From assembly GCF_019097595.1 (NCBI RefSeq), contig NC_080717.1, positions 5,226,001 through 5,290,000 of the forward strand: a stretch of DNA of 64,000 nt, read 5' to 3'. Positions within the stretch are counted from its first letter, which is position 1. Every line of letters starts with the position of its first letter. Origin of the DNA: Hemibagrus wyckioides. Its lineage: Eukaryota; Chordata; Actinopteri; Siluriformes; Bagridae. Of this stretch, positions 22,196 through 35,649 are shown one piece after another. Position numbers and translations under genes: made by a program. The notes beneath the pieces are model-generated. The model was not told where the DNA came from and did not search any database. It worked only from the letters and a program-made list of their open reading frames with translations.

Positions 22196-23499
22196 TTCAT
22201 GAGCAACTTATAAACAACCAGCTACCCAACTAAATCCTCAAAACTGTTATGAAGTTGTTAATATCCAATTATCTCTGGTCAGAAAGCTTAAGCCTACAGC
22301 TTTAAATCAGACAAAGCGCTGACAGTACAGACAAGTAAACATCTCCTCACTATATTAATAATTACGTGTTTTTGTTTTTGTTTTTAACAATTTCATAACG
22401 GATATATGGGTGTTTGTGAAAGTTGCAAGACATTGCAAGAAAGCTCACATTAATATAAAGGTTACAGGTAATCAGTGTTGGTGTTAAAGATTATTACTCA
22501 ACACCTTCTGGCCAATCAGAATCAAGCATTCAGCACCACTGAGGTCTGAGGAATTACTGTGTATAACAGATTTACCACAGGAGCTTAGAGGTCTGTAGTT
22601 AAAAACTGTACAGTCTGCGTTATAGATTCAACCAGTCAATACCTCTGCATGTTGATTTGATTTAAAGCAAATTCTCACTAACTCACTAAATCGAAATAAA
22701 TGTACGAGGTGCTGCTCGGGTCAGTGTTGCTGCTGTGAGCAGCCATGTTGATTCGACGTGACTTCCTGAAATCATTCAGGATATTTTCTTTGTTTGTTTT
22801 GTATTTTTCCCAGTCAGAAATTTACAACTTCCATAATAAGGTAATAAATAAAAAATAAAATAGAAATATAACAAAACTACTAAATATTAGAATTTAAGGG
22901 GTACAAAATATAACAAATAAAATATAATTAAAAAAAAATACCAAATACTAGAAATTTAAAGGTATAAAAGATAATAAGTAATGTGCAAAAAAACTAGAAT
23001 TTAAGTCAGAAATCCTTCACCTCTACTCAAGGGCAACATCAGCTGCCACTTCATCTCTACCGATGCGGCAGCACTTTAATCCTTCACGCCGTCCCGCTCT
23101 CTGACCTCTCGTCTGTCCGGTCTGCTCAAACAGATCAACTTCCAATCCTTCATGTAAACAGCTCCATCATCACCATCTCGTCTTCTCATAGATCACTGAC
23201 TGGCCTCAATTCTGCTGTTAGCATGTGCAACTTTTATTCCAGTGTCTGCTTTAACATCTCATGACTGTCAAAACCTGACTGTTATCAGTATTGTTCAACA
23301 TTTTTCTTCTATGAAATGTTAATGTAAATGTTCTAGCAATAACACATGCCTACGTCACAGCCACACACCGCTAGCTTCTGACAGGAACAACGGAAATACA
23401 GCAGCTAATAAATGAAACCTCTAAACTCTAATCACTAAACACATCAGACATCTTTATATCTAAACATTTTCATATGACTTCCATGTCAGGATTAGACCT

Positions 23500-24002
23500 A
23501 ATGATAGAGCAAAAGTGAAAGATATAATGAAAGATTTAAAAAAGATATAATGATACAGCAAAAGTTATTTTGTATGTGTGTGTGTGTGTGTCTTTAAAAA
23601 AACAATGATACAGCAAAAGTTATTTTGTATGTGTGTGTGTGTGTGTGTGTCTTTAAAAAAACAATGATACAGCAAAAGTGATTGTGTGTGTGTGTTTAAA
23701 AAAAGACATAATGATGCAGCAAATGTGATTTTGTCTGTGTGTGTGTGTGTGTGTTTGTTTGTGTGTGTGTGTGTGTGTGTGTTTAAAAAAAGACATGATA
23801 CAGCAAAAGTGATTTTGTTTGTGTGTGTGTGTGTTTGTTTCTTGGTTGTTTGTGTGTGTATGTGTTTAAAAAAAGACATAATGATACAGCAAGATATATT
23901 TTCTTTGAGTGTGTGCGTGTGTGTGTGTTTAAAAAAAGACATAATGATACAGAAAAAGTGATTTTGTTTGAGTGTGTGTGTGTGTGTGTGTGTTTAAAAA
24001 AG
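23500..24002 (+). repeat. GT-rich tandem array with atgatacagcaaaag core
   Basis: Seven or eight units, each with ttaaaaaaagacataatgat, acagcaaaagtgattttg and a (TG)n run of variable length. Unit length varies from about 55 to 90 bp with the TG run. Confidence 0.93.
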
Positions 24003-24179
24003 GCCTGCAGTCTCATTTATCAAACTCAAACACATCTTGGAAATGCCAGCAGACAGAAAGAACACCAGCGACTTCTGAATACATTTTCAAATCATTGAGT
24101 AAAGTTCTCATCAGCGTTAATAAACCATGATCAGAACCCCCCGCCCCCAAACTCCCCCCAAAAGAGCGAAGCGGTTTCA

Positions 24180-24420
24180 CCGAACCTTGTCGGATTTATT
24201 TTTCCTTTCATGAAGGCGTGGAACATTTCCCTGGACGACTCGTGTTAGCTGACTAGCAGCATGATGACTCAGCGGTTTTGCATAATTCGCTTAGCATGAT
24301 GCTGCTTTTGCTTTGTTGCTATTAGCTGCCCGGTGACTCGGGGGATATTAGTGTAATTAGTGTAATTTTGTAAAGTAATAAACTTTAACGCTGTAATGAT
24401 GTACATTTCGAGAAACACAA
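24180..24420. promoter_or_regulatory. candidate regulatory element with MARE/AP-1-like sites
   Basis: Unique sequence. ATGACTCAGC at 24264-24273 fits the antioxidant/Maf-NFE2 core. The nearby gctgactagcagc (24248-24260) is a second MARE-like match, and TTTTGCAT (24276-24283) is one base off the octamer. Motif-based guess only. Confidence 0.25.
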
Positions 24421-24803
24421 CACACAGCCATGAGACGTACGTTCAGAACTCCGTGATGATGCTTTAGAACGAATTATTTAGCAAAAGTGTGCATTACGTC
24501 ACTTGTTATTTTAAGATATGTCGGCATTTTACATTTCCATGCCATCTCATTATTTTGATTGTAATATCTAAATACTTCACGATATAGCTTTATTTTGGCT
24601 AAATTTCTCATTATCTCAGGACACTGTACTTTTATTTTGACTGTTTTTCAAGATATATTCTGTCAATATAATTAATTCACCTCATTAGTTCAGTGTATTA
24701 TGACATTCTTTATATTTATATCCTTATTACAAGATATTACATTTTTGAGTCACAGTGTCTTGTGATTTAAAGATATTATGTTGTCACCTTACCTTAGGTA
24801 ATT

Positions 24804-25037
24804 GGTGGCGGTGGTACCTCAGGTGGTTAAGGCTCTGCTGATCGGAAGATCGGGGTTCAAGCTCCAGCATTCCCAAGCTGCCACTGTTGGGCCCTTGAGC
24901 AAGGCCCCCAACCCACCCTGCTCCAGGGGCACTGCGTCATGACTGACGCTGTGCTCTGACCCCAACCACCAAGGATGGGATATGTGAAGAAGGAATTTCA
25001 CTGTGCAGTAATGTATATGTGACAAATAAAGGCTACT
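24804..25037 (+). mobile_element. tRNA-derived SINE (family C)
   Basis: ggtggcggtggtacctcagg and ttaaggctctgctgatcgg form the tRNA-like head; the body contains gcccttgagcaaggccccca. The tail aaggaatttcactgtgcagt is shared with a copy at 61071-61256 and, reversed, at 54993-55160. Confidence 0.85.
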
Positions 25038-25263
25038 TAATAAAATCTGTATTTTAACTTACATTCAAGATCATATGTCATTATTTTGATTCGTCTCATT
25101 ATTACTTTGCATTATCTTTCATTTCTTTCATCATCACATATTATTATTTTATGTCATTGGAATGAGTTTCCTCATATCTTCAAGATATTATACTGCTGTT
25201 CCAAATATTTTAACTTATGTATTTTTTTCTTGAAATTTCATCCTTATTTTGATGTAACTCACC

Positions 25264-25265
<2 letters not shown>

Positions 25266-25311
<46 letters not shown>

Positions 25312-25312
25312 T
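25266..25312. repeat. (TA)n microsatellite
   Basis: Pure TA run, self-complementary. Confidence 0.95.
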
Positions 25313-26469
25313 GTATTAATAGTACGTATATTAACAAAATAAAATAATAGTAAAATAATAAAAAAATTACAGTAATTATTTTGAGGTATCCTTATATTTT
25401 GTCAAGGTGAAAGATGTCAAATGATGTCATTCTTTTCAGGTATTTTTTGTATTGTTTAAATATTTATTGGTTAGTATTTGAACTTAGAATCTTTAATAGC
25501 TTTTTCAAGGTAAGTCAAAGTTCAGCAGTAAATTTTATTTATGTATAATCATTTAATATATACTTAAATTCAAATAAAAATGTAATAAATAAAACAAATA
25601 CATAAAAATAAAATATATGTTTTAATTTTTACATTTTAAATATATATTTAATTGTTTAATGTGTTCATTTTTAAATTCTTAAATTTGATAATTTATTTTT
25701 TAAGCATCCTTGCCAAGGACAAAAGAATCCTTGTGCTTGTTCGAGATCAAACAACTGATGAGTTTGACCTTCCATCACAATAAATGTGCCTTACAAAAGC
25801 AAAGAAAATCAAGTCCACTTCAACTTCAGCCAGACTGCAAAAAAAAAAAAATCCTTAGATTAGGACAAGCAAGCTTCCACATGATGACCGCATCCAGGTC
25901 CCACTACAACTAACCATCCAGGACAATGGATACACACTTATAATCATTGTCTCGTTTTAAGCTGTTACATAGAACTAATCATTACATGTGTATAGAGATA
26001 TCGTGACGAATTATAAAGCTTCAAAGCAATTCAAATTTTATTATTCATATCAATTTATCATACAGAGTACGATGTCCTTCATATAAAAATAGAGCCAATT
26101 AACAAGGTAAAAAAAAAGTAATAATAAAAAAACAAGGTAAAGGAATAAAAATAAGACACAAGTAAGATCCAATACAGTAAAAAGTTGAAAATTGCAATAG
26201 AAAAAAAATTAAGATGGTAGAAACTTAATACAGTGATGTGTATGAATTAGAACATAGATGTTATATTGAGAGATAATAATAATAATGTTAATGTCTCTGG
26301 TGAGTGTGTGGTGCTAGTACAATTAGCTTGGATTGCTAATGTACAAGCTAGCATATAGTCACGCACAGTCCATGGAATTTAAACTAAATAGAACTAAAAA
26401 ATAATGATTAGCAACAATATAAAGTACTGCTTCATTAACACCCTCTAGTGTTAATGTCACTCAAATAAG

Positions 26470-26695
26470 TAAGAGGTTCCCTTCGGAGTCTGGTTACTCT
26501 CACCATTTTAGTTTCTTCCTCTTACCATTTTAGTTGTTTTTCCTTACCACAGTCGCCTCAGGCTGGCTCATTAAGGATAAATCTTGAGATTTGTGTCTAA
26601 TGTTAATCTAACACTTTCTGTAAAGCTGCTTTGAGACAATGCCCATTGTTAAAAGCGCTATATAAATAAAATTGAAACTGAAAAAAAAAAAACTT
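26470..26695 (+). mobile_element. dispersed retroelement 3' tail
   Basis: Contains tctgtaaagctgctttgaga and gcgctatataaataaaattg followed by an A run, a 3' end found widely in fish genomes. No coding part left. Confidence 0.6.
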
Positions 26696-27447
26696 AGTAG
26701 CGTTAATAAAGCTACCAACTTCTCTGATTCATAATGTGTTTTCACAGAATACAAAGAAATTACCTCAGAGTAATTATTTTAAGTCTAAGCCAAACCAATT
26801 ACTGCAGACATGCTTTAAAGGCTCGGGTCAGCTGTCTTTGATACTGGCGTTGACACAATAGCTTGAAGATGCTTAGAATTGAATAATTTACCAAGCAATG
26901 AGTCCTGCTTTGTAGCGCTGCTGAAAATGAAGCCACTTTTTAGAGTCTTCTGGTTCACAATAAATACACATGTGGCTAATACAATTGTCTGTTGTGTGTG
27001 TGTGTGTGTGGGCGTGTGTGTGGACGGATCACCGGATCGTGGACGAACACCCCGATTGATTCCTGGCCAATCACACCGCTATCAGATAAGATGGACTCAG
27101 CTGCAGCGTCTGTCACCACTTTTTTTTCTTCTTGAACTCACATTCTCAGTGTAGTGTCAGTACTCCAACATTAAGCTTTCTCTTCACATCCAGATCCATA
27201 ACACACTCGCTTAAGATGTGCTTGCCTTGGAGTGAGATCAATAACAAGAACTCAGAGTTGGGCCATGGCCATATTTCGATTGTGTGTGTCGAATGTTGCG
27301 GAATCCTTTGTCTAAATGCATGTTACGGAAAATGATGTTCTGTTTATCCACAGTGGAGTTAAATTTATGAGATAGTTCAGGCCTCATGTGAATGTGGGTA
27401 GATTTCTTCCATGACTGCGGATATGAACTGATGGACCTGTGACACAT

Positions 27448-27612
27448 TTACATTTCTGGCATTTGGCCCTAATCCACAGCAACTTACATTTTTTATACAA
27501 CTAAGGGTTAAGGGCATTGCTCAAAGGCCCAGCAGTGGCAGCTTGGTGGAGCTGGGATTCAAACTCACAACTTTCTGATCAACACCTTAACCACTAAGCT
27601 ACCACATCCCGG
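27448..27612 (-). mobile_element. tRNA-derived SINE (family A)
   Basis: The minus strand reads gggatgtggtagcttagtgg, then agtttgaatcccagctccac, then gggcctttgagcaatgccct. Tail end reads gccaaatgccagaaatgt, the family A ending. Confidence 0.85.
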
Positions 27613-27876
27613 AGCACTGGGGCTGGGATTAGTCAGGGAAGTAGACTCCTAGGAATACCTGTACACCTGCTTCAGTTATCCAATCAGGGAAACAAGCAGC
27701 AACAATGCAGTGTATACAATCATACAGATACAAGACAAGACCTAAAGTTTAATTTAGGGTCACATCAAACTCAGGAAAAAGGATCTGACTTTGACCTTCA
27801 TGGCCAGATGGGTTGGTTTAAGAATTTCTAATGTCTGAGATGCTGATTATTTAGTTAAGTGTTAAAGTCTTAGGTG

Positions 27877-28115
<239 letters not shown>

Positions 28116-28126
28116 GTGAAGTGTCT

Positions 28127-28810
<684 letters not shown>

Positions 28811-28942
28811 ATCTGTCTATGAGACTTTTCAGGCATGGTAAAATAAAGATATGTATTAAGCCTGAATGATCATCAGTGTGGCAGATCTTTGGCTACACTG
28901 CATCATGCACCTGCTTAGCTGCTACTCCATCCACCGAGCGCC

Positions 28943-28944
<2 letters not shown>

Positions 28945-28975
<31 letters not shown>

Positions 28976-28995
28976 GTGTGTGCGCATGTGTGTGT
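28945..28995. repeat. (TG)n microsatellite
   Basis: TG run with CG interruptions. Confidence 0.93.
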
Positions 28996-29049
28996 TTACA
29001 CCTGTGCTTTCGGGCAGCCTGCCACTTCAGTCAGGCCTCCAAAAGAATG

Positions 29050-30615
29050 AGGAAACTTTGAAAGCATAAAATTGTCATCAGTGTCGTCTGGGTTCTGCAG
29101 CAGCTGCACAGATCACAGTGCATTAAGCACCCCTTCAGCCCATTTACAGAGGAATTTAGCGTGAGTTATGAAGATACAGGCATGCGGCTTGCCGTTTTAT
29201 TAGAACTATGCAGTGAGACGGTGTGTCTGTGTCTTCGGGAGAAATAAGATGTTTTAGTCCTCACCATGTGAGCTTGAATTTCCCAGTACAACACTTAAGT
29301 AATATGAGAACATTGGGTATAATAAATGGTTAGCGATGTGAGACAGGCTCCTACTCTGCATGAGTTCATGTTCTTGAGGGTGGGAGTGTGTGTTTGTGTG
29401 TGTGTGCATGTGTGTGTGTGTGTGTGAAAAAGAGAGAGTGAGAGAGAGAAAATGAAAATGGATTCACTGGGTCAGTTTGATGTTTCTCTATGGGGAAATT
29501 ATATGTTCTCTCAGGCAGAACAACATGCTTTTTATTACATAACGGCATTCATATGCAAGTACAGCGTTTCTGGAACATTCAGTAACATAATTAGTCCAAC
29601 TTAACAATAAGGGGAGCAACAATATATCCAGTAATTGAATTACGTCGGGTCTCGCAGGTGTTAGTCAGGCCCTAGTTTCATTAACATTGAATTTACTTTT
29701 ATCCATTCAGCCAATACTTTTATCCCGAGCGACGTACGAACCGTTCAAAGAGCTGATGGCAAACGGATACAAATTCCCCAGAGAATCTGTACGGATTAAT
29801 ATCCCGAATAACTGATTTTGTACAAGGTCTGGTTGCTAACATTTTCCAACCTAAGGGTCATATTCAGAGTTGAAAGGATTTAATATTGAAATTGCGTCAA
29901 CAGTCACTTGTCAGATTTAACCACAAACATTCTATTTCTATCCAGTCCATCGTTGCATTAGTGTCACATACGTTTGGCGGAGTTTAAAGAAAACAGAGCC
30001 GTCTCTCGGGAAGATTTCAGACTCAGGACCAATATTTATTTATTTTTTTTTACACAGGATTGGAAAGAAACTCAAGTCCAGTGTTTCAGAGTATGATGTA
30101 ACTACAATATGACAAGCTGGAATTTATGTTTCGGCTAAAAAAAGAGATGGAATGCGTATCAAGGCTAATATTAAATCCGTAAATATGACATTATTTAATT
30201 CATTAAACATAATCCCTTTAAAAAAAGTGTTTTTTTTTTTAAGTGTTCTTATGCAGAAAAGACTTCAGAGGAAACAGCATCTGAGAAATTGCTCATCTCA
30301 AGGAGCTTTTTTTATTGTAATATGAACTAGAGGATGAGTTCTCGGTCAGTTTTCCTTTAAATAACAAGAGAGTGCTTTGAAATGAACAGAAATATTTGCG
30401 CTATTTTAAACGGAGAGAATTACAAGTATGATTTAAAAAAAAGGCCAACAATCTGCACATATTAAAGCACATAAGTTTTTTTCCTGTGTAAATATTGATG
30501 TAAATTTTGGAAATAAGGCACCGAATCATATGTCCCCCAATATCACTCACAGCTTCAGTAAGTGAAACATTTAGTGTTTAATCAAGAATAAACCATGCAC
30601 TGTTATATTCATTAT
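29050..30615. other. intergenic, mostly unique sequence
   Basis: Apart from a short GT/GA run (29388-29450), no repeat family and no coding potential. 29080-29230 is balanced in composition and could be conserved non-coding DNA, but this cannot be tested here. Confidence 0.45.
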
Positions 30616-30632
30616 TTATATAATTAAAATGC

Positions 30633-30971
30633 AAGAAGGTCCTGGGTTCGAATCCCGGGTTCGAACAAGCAGGGGTCTTTTCTGTGTGGAGTTTTCATGT
30701 TCTCCTGGTGCCTGTGTGGGTTTACTCAAGGTACTCCGGTTTCCTCCCACAGACCAAAAACATGTACATTAGGTTGATTGGTAATTATAAATTGCCCGTG
30801 AGTGTGTGTGGTTGTCTGTCTATATGTGGCCCTGTGATGGACTGGTGACCTGTCCAGGGTGTACCCCTGCCTTTAGCCCAATGTGTGCTGTGCTAGGCTC
30901 CAGCAGACCCCTGTGACCCTAATTAGGAATAAAGTGGGTATAGAAAATGGATGGATGGATGGATGGATGGA
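30633..30971 (+). mobile_element. 5'-truncated tRNA-derived SINE (family D) with perfect 13-bp TSD
   Basis: Carries aagaaggtcctgggttcgaa, gagttttcatgttctcctgg, tactccggtttcctcccaca and an atggatggatgg tail. It is flanked by ataattaaaatgc at 30620-30632 and 30972-30984. The box A part is missing and the box B region is doubled. Confidence 0.92.
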
Positions 30972-31233
30972 ATAATTAAAATGCCATTTTTCAGCATAAT
31001 ATTTCTCTGACATAAATGTAAAAATTCATGAAGATTCAGTTGTGATTAGTTTGTAAAAATTGCATCACAAAAACAGATTTTAGCACAAAATTTTTGTAGC
31101 AGGAAACACTAGGGATATTTTGTTGTAGCTTAAACATTTCCTCGAAACGTCTATGCTTCTCAAAAAGCTGTAGTTGCAAATGAAATGAACATATTACTGA
31201 TGAATTTTCCTAGTTATAAAAAATGCTTAAAAT

Positions 31234-31238
31234 GTCTG

Positions 31239-31327
<89 letters not shown>
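31234..31327. repeat. (ATCT)n microsatellite
   Basis: Pure tetranucleotide run that leads into another Tc1-like relic. Confidence 0.97.
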
Positions 31328-31328
<1 letters not shown>

Positions 31329-31560
31329 ACGTCCAAGGAAAAGGTCAGGACGACTTTGGTGGCTTAAATGACCACTTTTTACATTCGTGGTGATCGGAAA
31401 TGCATCTCAGAACACACAGCAGGTCTGTTCTTGAGACAGATGGACAACAACAACAACAGGAGACCATGTGGTCAGTTGAGGAGTGAAAAAAAAACCCATC
31501 ACCTGGTCTGATGAATCTCAATTTCTGCTGTGATACAGAAATGCTGAAAAACGAATTTCA
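31328..31560 (+). mobile_element. Tc1-like element relic, second copy
   Basis: cacgtccaaggaaaaggtca, ctttttacattcgtggtgat and acctggtctgatgaatctca parallel the relic at 28292. It stops after gctgtgatacagaaatgctg; only a small part of the transposase region is left. Confidence 0.75.
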
Positions 31561-32502
31561 TGACTAAAACTGTCATTTCTATCTGTAGTGACTTGCCTTA
31601 AGAACTTCTTGTTTCCTGGGGAACTATCCTCTGTGATAACGTGATCCTCTCAATTACATTTAAGACAACACGGTCAGTCCAGTTTCTTTTTTCTTGTAAA
31701 GTCAGCAAGATTTATTGTTTTGGTTGACTTGCTTCCACATCCATCTTGGTTGAGAAACACATTCTGCTATTGGATGCTAGACTTCACCATAAATCAACTG
31801 TAGAAGGTTCAACGCTGACATTTAATGCCCCAGGGTTTAGTGCTTGGCCCCCTTCTATTTTGTGCAAACAGTAATCTACAAACATAGTTTTGTGTAGTCT
31901 GAGTCTACTGGACACGGGACAACTTTTATTTAACCACAGAAAGCCTACTCAGAGTTCTGGCTTATTTTTAAGGCTTCCATGCTAGCCTTGGGGGGACTGT
32001 ACAGAAAAGAAACACTGGGTCTGATCCTGTGTAACTTACTTCAAGTTTATTGTCAGTGTATATGGTCAGAATAACTAGATTTCTAGCTTTCTAGTTTTAT
32101 TGGTCAGCATGGTTCACAGGTTCCTTAACCTCCCTTTAACATCTGTCTCTCTTTGTACCACTTATCAGTATGGAGTGAAAAGCTAGGCAAAAGAAAAGAA
32201 AAGAAAAGAAATCCCAGCCCCTTCTGTTCATTTTCATTCTCTTTGTCATCAGTCCTTTACACTTGGCTTGCTCTAACATTGAGATAATTACAACTCAGCT
32301 CCTTTCTGAGAGCTCAGAATGCAATTCAATCAGCAGACTAACATTATTCCAGTCCGTGACTATTGATTAAGTTGTTATACTTAAGGTGTTAAATCTGTCA
32401 TGTGTTTAGTATCTTTACACACTTCTCTGTAGTCATTTCACCAGAAGTAGCCTATCACTGTTTTATAAGGGAAAGCAGCATGTAACAAATGATGGACTAC
32501 CA

Positions 32503-32506
<4 letters not shown>

Positions 32507-32538
<32 letters not shown>

Positions 32539-32582
32539 TAATTAATTAATTAATTTATTTATTTATTTATTTATTTATTTAC

Positions 32583-32625
<43 letters not shown>

Positions 32626-32640
32626 TTTTAATTGAATTAT
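32507..32640. repeat. (ATT)n, (AATT)n and (TTAT)n compound
   Basis: Three AT-only tandem patterns in series. Confidence 0.93.
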
Positions 32641-32959
32641 TTATTTTTGAAACCCACTTTAATCATTTCCCTGAATAATCTTGAGCAGAAGAAATGTTCA
32701 GGCACAAATTCATATATATATAAAGATATAAAAAAATTGTCTATAATACTTCTTGTGCACTTACCTCCAGTTTCAATATAAGTTAAAAAAAATCTATAAA
32801 CGTATTTATTAAAAAAAAAATTTTTTAACCTATTTATTTTCTATTTCTTGTTTATTTATTTTCTATTTTTTAAATAATAAAACATAACTTTCATTCATTT
32901 ATTCTTTCATTTATTCGAAAATTAAAAAATAAATAAAAAAGATTAATTTATTCATATTC

Positions 32960-33090
32960 AGTACTTTCTTTATTCTGGTCAAGGTTGCAGTAGGTATGGA
33001 GCCCATCTATCTGGGGACACATCCTGAAACCAAAGAACCCAGGTACAGAAACCCATACAGAAATCATGTGAAACGCCGCACAGATATATA
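32960..33090 (-). mobile_element. decayed SINE fragment (family D-like)
   Basis: Contains tttattctggtcaaggttgc, ggtatggagcccatctatct and gtgaaacgccgcacagat, a decayed minus-strand copy of the family D body. Confidence 0.45.
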
Positions 33091-33099
33091 GATAAGTAT

Positions 33100-34560
33100 A
33101 TAAGAATGTTTTAAGTCAATTACCAGAGATTACTCATGACCTTAACCCACTTCCTTAACTTTGTGAGTTGTTCCGAATGTTCAGGTCCAAGAACATGCCG
33201 GTCCAGCATTACATCCCTGGGAGCTCTAGCTATAAATACTTCTACATCTGTTTTTTTGTGTAATTGCTGAGTTTGAAAATTTCATGTTCCCATATGTGAG
33301 CATGTTTGTAAATGCAGATATATTAAGTTCAAAATAAGTGCCATGTTATTACTCTCTGCCACCATTCCTGTGAAGACTGGGAATTTCAGTAGCTTATTAA
33401 ACACCATGGAACAAATGAGGGTTAGAACTAAGAGGAGCAAACAGATGCTGAGTTTCTATCCTAAAACTCCGGTTAGAATGGGATCATGACTTAAACTTTA
33501 AAACTAGCACAGTCTGAAACTTCCCTTGCAGCACAGATATCCAGTAGTTTATCAGTACTTCATCAGCTGCCTTTTTCATATCTCTATACTCTAGCTGAAC
33601 GGTAAATAAATGGAAGGAGAATGGGTGTGTTCATGTGATGTTTATTAAAAATGAAGGGATCGTAACGATTGCTTTGTTGACCTTCTGGAAACATCATTAT
33701 GGTGGATTTACAGCTTCTTTATTTAATCTCAGCTGTATTATATCACTGTTTATATTAACAACCAACAATCCTTATAAATTATTTCAGGGATTTCAAACTT
33801 CAAAACTCCCCTTTAGACTGGATTTAATGTATTTTGCCCAAAACAAAGCTTTTACAAGGCCACTGGTTGAGCCAGTAAATTCTTTTTTCTCCTTCTCTAA
33901 AGGCAAACAACCCGCAGAGCCGATCAATTGGTCAACCTGCGTCACCTGAGTATCAAATATAACTCAACCCCAGGCTACAAACAACTGTAAAGTCCCCAGT
34001 TTAAACATTTATATACAAATCTAAACTCAGGCCAATGCTAACCTTGAGACAGATTTACTCGACCTGCGCCATACTGAAGGACGGTCATTACCCTTAAACT
34101 GCCTAAGCTTCTCACACATCAGTGCATATTAAAGCTGGAAAGGTAAGGTGTTTGACAGGATCATATTTTGCTGTTGAACTCTGGTGAAAATATGACAAGG
34201 TGCAACGTTTGTGGCAGGCACAGATTAAGCTGTCTTGTTTTATTTATGCAGTCGCACAGTAGCTCAGTTTATTTCCACATTGTGTAGTTTATAAGCTTAG
34301 AGTGGCTGGAGTGGAGTTCGGGCTATTGCTATCCAGAAGTGGATTAATTTACCATAACAGCATGTCAGGAAGTGTTTCATAGCTTTTATACCACAGAAAT
34401 GATTGTAGATTATCTTTTGACAATCCCTGTTGTAAGTCTGTTGCAGGTTTTCCTTCTACATTTGTCACCTACAGTACTGTTTCCCTCCATGCCTTTTTTT
34501 TTTTTTTTTTTCACAACAGCTACCAATTTAGCATAGTATCTTTTGAGATACATGAACCAA
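33100..34560. other. intergenic, no gene seen
   Basis: Mostly unique AT-rich sequence. An open stretch at 33635-33949 has no recognisable domain and no splice or codon support. Confidence 0.5.
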
Positions 34561-34564
34561 ATTA

Positions 34565-35088
34565 CAGTGGAACCTCGGGAATTCTTAAGGGGAAGCTTCG
34601 TTTTCCCATAAGAAATAATATAAATGCAGATAATCCTTTCCAGCCACACAAAAAATATGACCGATATTCCCAGTACGAAGCGTATGTAAACTGTATGGCT
34701 GCTTACAAAGAACTGACCCAAGCCAAGCATTCCATGTCAAGGGTCCTCACAGGAAGTCGTGCCACCAAGTTTGGGCTAAAAATAGAACAGACCACCCACA
34801 CCACCAATCTGTCAAAAAAATAAGCCCGAAAAATCACCCAGCTTTTGAACGCATGCTGAAGGCAACATTGGTATTGTAGGTTGACTCTTTCCAAACAGCT
34901 CTCACTTTCCTTGGCTTTCCACTGACGCAAACAAGTTTTAAATGGCGCAAGTCAGCCATCACTCGATTTGATTCAGTTTGTTCGTATGCCGAAAATGCTT
35001 CATATGACGATGCAAATTTCTTGCAAAATTTTAATTCTTAAGGTGAAAATTCATAAGCGAGGGCATTCCTATGCCATAGGTTCCACTG
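34565..35088 (+). mobile_element. pogo/Tigger-like MITE, copy 3
   Basis: Starts cagtggaacctcgggaattc and ends gccataggttccactg, with TA on both sides (34563-34564, 35089-35090). The inner segment has the same order as copy 1. The left terminus is shortened. Confidence 0.9.
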
Positions 35089-35166
35089 TATTTTGAACCA
35101 CTGTTCATGATATGGAAGAAAACTATCTGCTAGCCGCCCTCTTACACATACATAAAACCCACAAGG

Positions 35167-35330
35167 GGGATGTAGTACTTTAGTTGTTAAGGTGTTGGAC
35201 TACTGATCGAAAGGTTTGAATCCCAGGTCCACCAAGCTGACACTGCTGGGCCCTTAACCCTCAAATTCTCAGTTGTATTAAGTGAAACAAACTGTAAGTC
35301 CCTCTGGATAAAATGTCATAAATGTAAGCC
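35167..35330 (+). mobile_element. tRNA-derived SINE (family A)
   Basis: gatgtagtactttagttgtt, box B ggtttgaatcccagg, and tail gtaagtccctctggataaaa. Confidence 0.85.
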
Positions 35331-35532
35331 CATGATTGGCTAGAGCTTCTGCTTTTGACAGGGAGAACATAATATATCATCTCTTCCATCCAAAAAATCA
35401 TAACCAGTTTTGCACTCGAAGCTCCAGGTAACCGCTGGCTGTTGCACTGTCAAGACACAACCTCCTGACCTGCTGAAAAAATAGCCATGCTTTTCTTTTG
35501 TATCATTTGAGACCCATCAGGTTTGACTATGT

Positions 35533-35644
35533 TGACCTGTTGTTTTATGTAGCACCATAATCCTGGAGAAACGTGTCATTTCCCTGTGTACTGCGTCAGC
35601 TATATATGATTGAAATGACATTAAAAGCTTCCTTGACCTTGACC
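35533..35644 (+). mobile_element. dispersed retroelement 3' end (copy 2)
   Basis: Shares tatgtagcacca, tcctggagaaac and gtcagctatatatg with 19233-19436 and ends in a short CTTGAC tandem. Confidence 0.6.
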
Positions 35645-35649
35645 TTGTA

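Noticed and set aside
23686..24098. Cys/Val-rich frames
   Set aside because: Translation of (TG)n runs in a tandem array.
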